NCBI GenBank assembly: GCA_035968095.1
Contig: JAWQFW010000307.1
Coordinates: forward strand, 1-5,482
Length of the DNA: 5,482 bases
DNA from: IIICB1 sp035968095
Lineage (GTDB): Bacteria; Cyanobacteriota; Cyanobacteriia; Cyanobacteriales; SIO1D9
Reading direction: 5' to 3'
In this document: positions 5,451-5,482 of the stretch, in pieces
How the letters are laid out: each line of letters opens with the position of its first letter
How positions within the stretch are numbered: the first letter of the stretch is position 1
The notes under the pieces: model-generated
What the model was told of the DNA's origin: nothing
The model's database searches: none
Seen by the model: the letters and a program-made list of their open reading frames with translations, nothing else
Made by a program: the position numbers and the translations under genes

Positions 5451-5482
5451 CAGTGATTGGGGACTGGTGACTGGGGACTGGG
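5437..5482. repeat. Second heptanucleotide repeat array, overlapping the ABC ATPase stop codon
   Basis: From 5437 the plus strand divides into 7-bp steps: CAGTTAT, TAGTTAG, CAGTGAT, TGGGGAC, TGGTGAC, TGGGGAC and a partial TGGG at the window edge. TGGTGAC is identical to a unit of the left array, and TGGGGAC differs from TGGGGAT by one base. The first three units are more diverged. TAGTTAG (5444-5450) contains the stop codon of the ABC ATPase gene. Relative to gene direction, the array has the same polarity as the one behind the kinase gene; on the chromosome the two arrays are inverted. It runs off the window, so its full length is unknown. Confidence 0.85.

Overview
The window looks like chromosomal DNA from a cyanobacterium, probably a low-to-medium GC, repeat-rich (for example filamentous) lineage. 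Three things point there. I count seven copies of the HIP1 octamer GCGATCGC in 5.5 kb. Arrays of short heptanucleotide repeats (STRR, CCCCART type) lie at both ends. The gene families are also cyanobacterial: a phytochrome/cyanobacteriochrome histidine kinase, a secreted TPR protein and a short CbiO-like ATPase.

Layout, left to right. An 11-unit heptamer array (6-82) runs into the 3' end of a large minus-strand gene (77-2827). That gene encodes a multi-domain bilin photoreceptor histidine kinase. A 0.25 kb spacer with adjoining inverted repeats follows, then a minus-strand NADAR/YbiA-type N-glycosidase (3097-3552). After a 108-bp AT-rich gap comes a minus-strand exported TPR protein (3661-4566). 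A 206-bp divergent intergenic region carries tandem 8-bp repeats and a HIP1-armed 10-bp inverted repeat. It separates the TPR gene from a plus-strand ABC ATPase of the ECF/CbiO type (4773-5450). A second heptamer array (5437-5482) overlaps the end of that ATPase gene and runs off the window.

I see no clear operon. The three minus-strand genes are separated by 108-270 bp and have unrelated roles: light sensing, nucleotide/ADP-ribose N-glycoside hydrolysis, and a periplasmic scaffold. The ATPase has no membrane partner in the window. The kinase has no response regulator beside it, so its output partner must be elsewhere.

The most interesting item is the kinase. Its N-terminus carries motifs of a PAS-less 'knotless' (Cph2-like) phytochrome: a GAF with Cys-His and a PADDIP motif, then a PHY-like domain with a WAG/PRxSF tongue. 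A second GAF has both the DXCF cysteine and the canonical Cys-His of a DXCF cyanobacteriochrome. It could therefore hold two bilins and integrate two colour ranges in one kinase. The second notable item is that both heptamer arrays overlap the 3' ends of their adjacent genes and supply their stop codons. I found no mobile element, CRISPR array, RNA gene or defence system.
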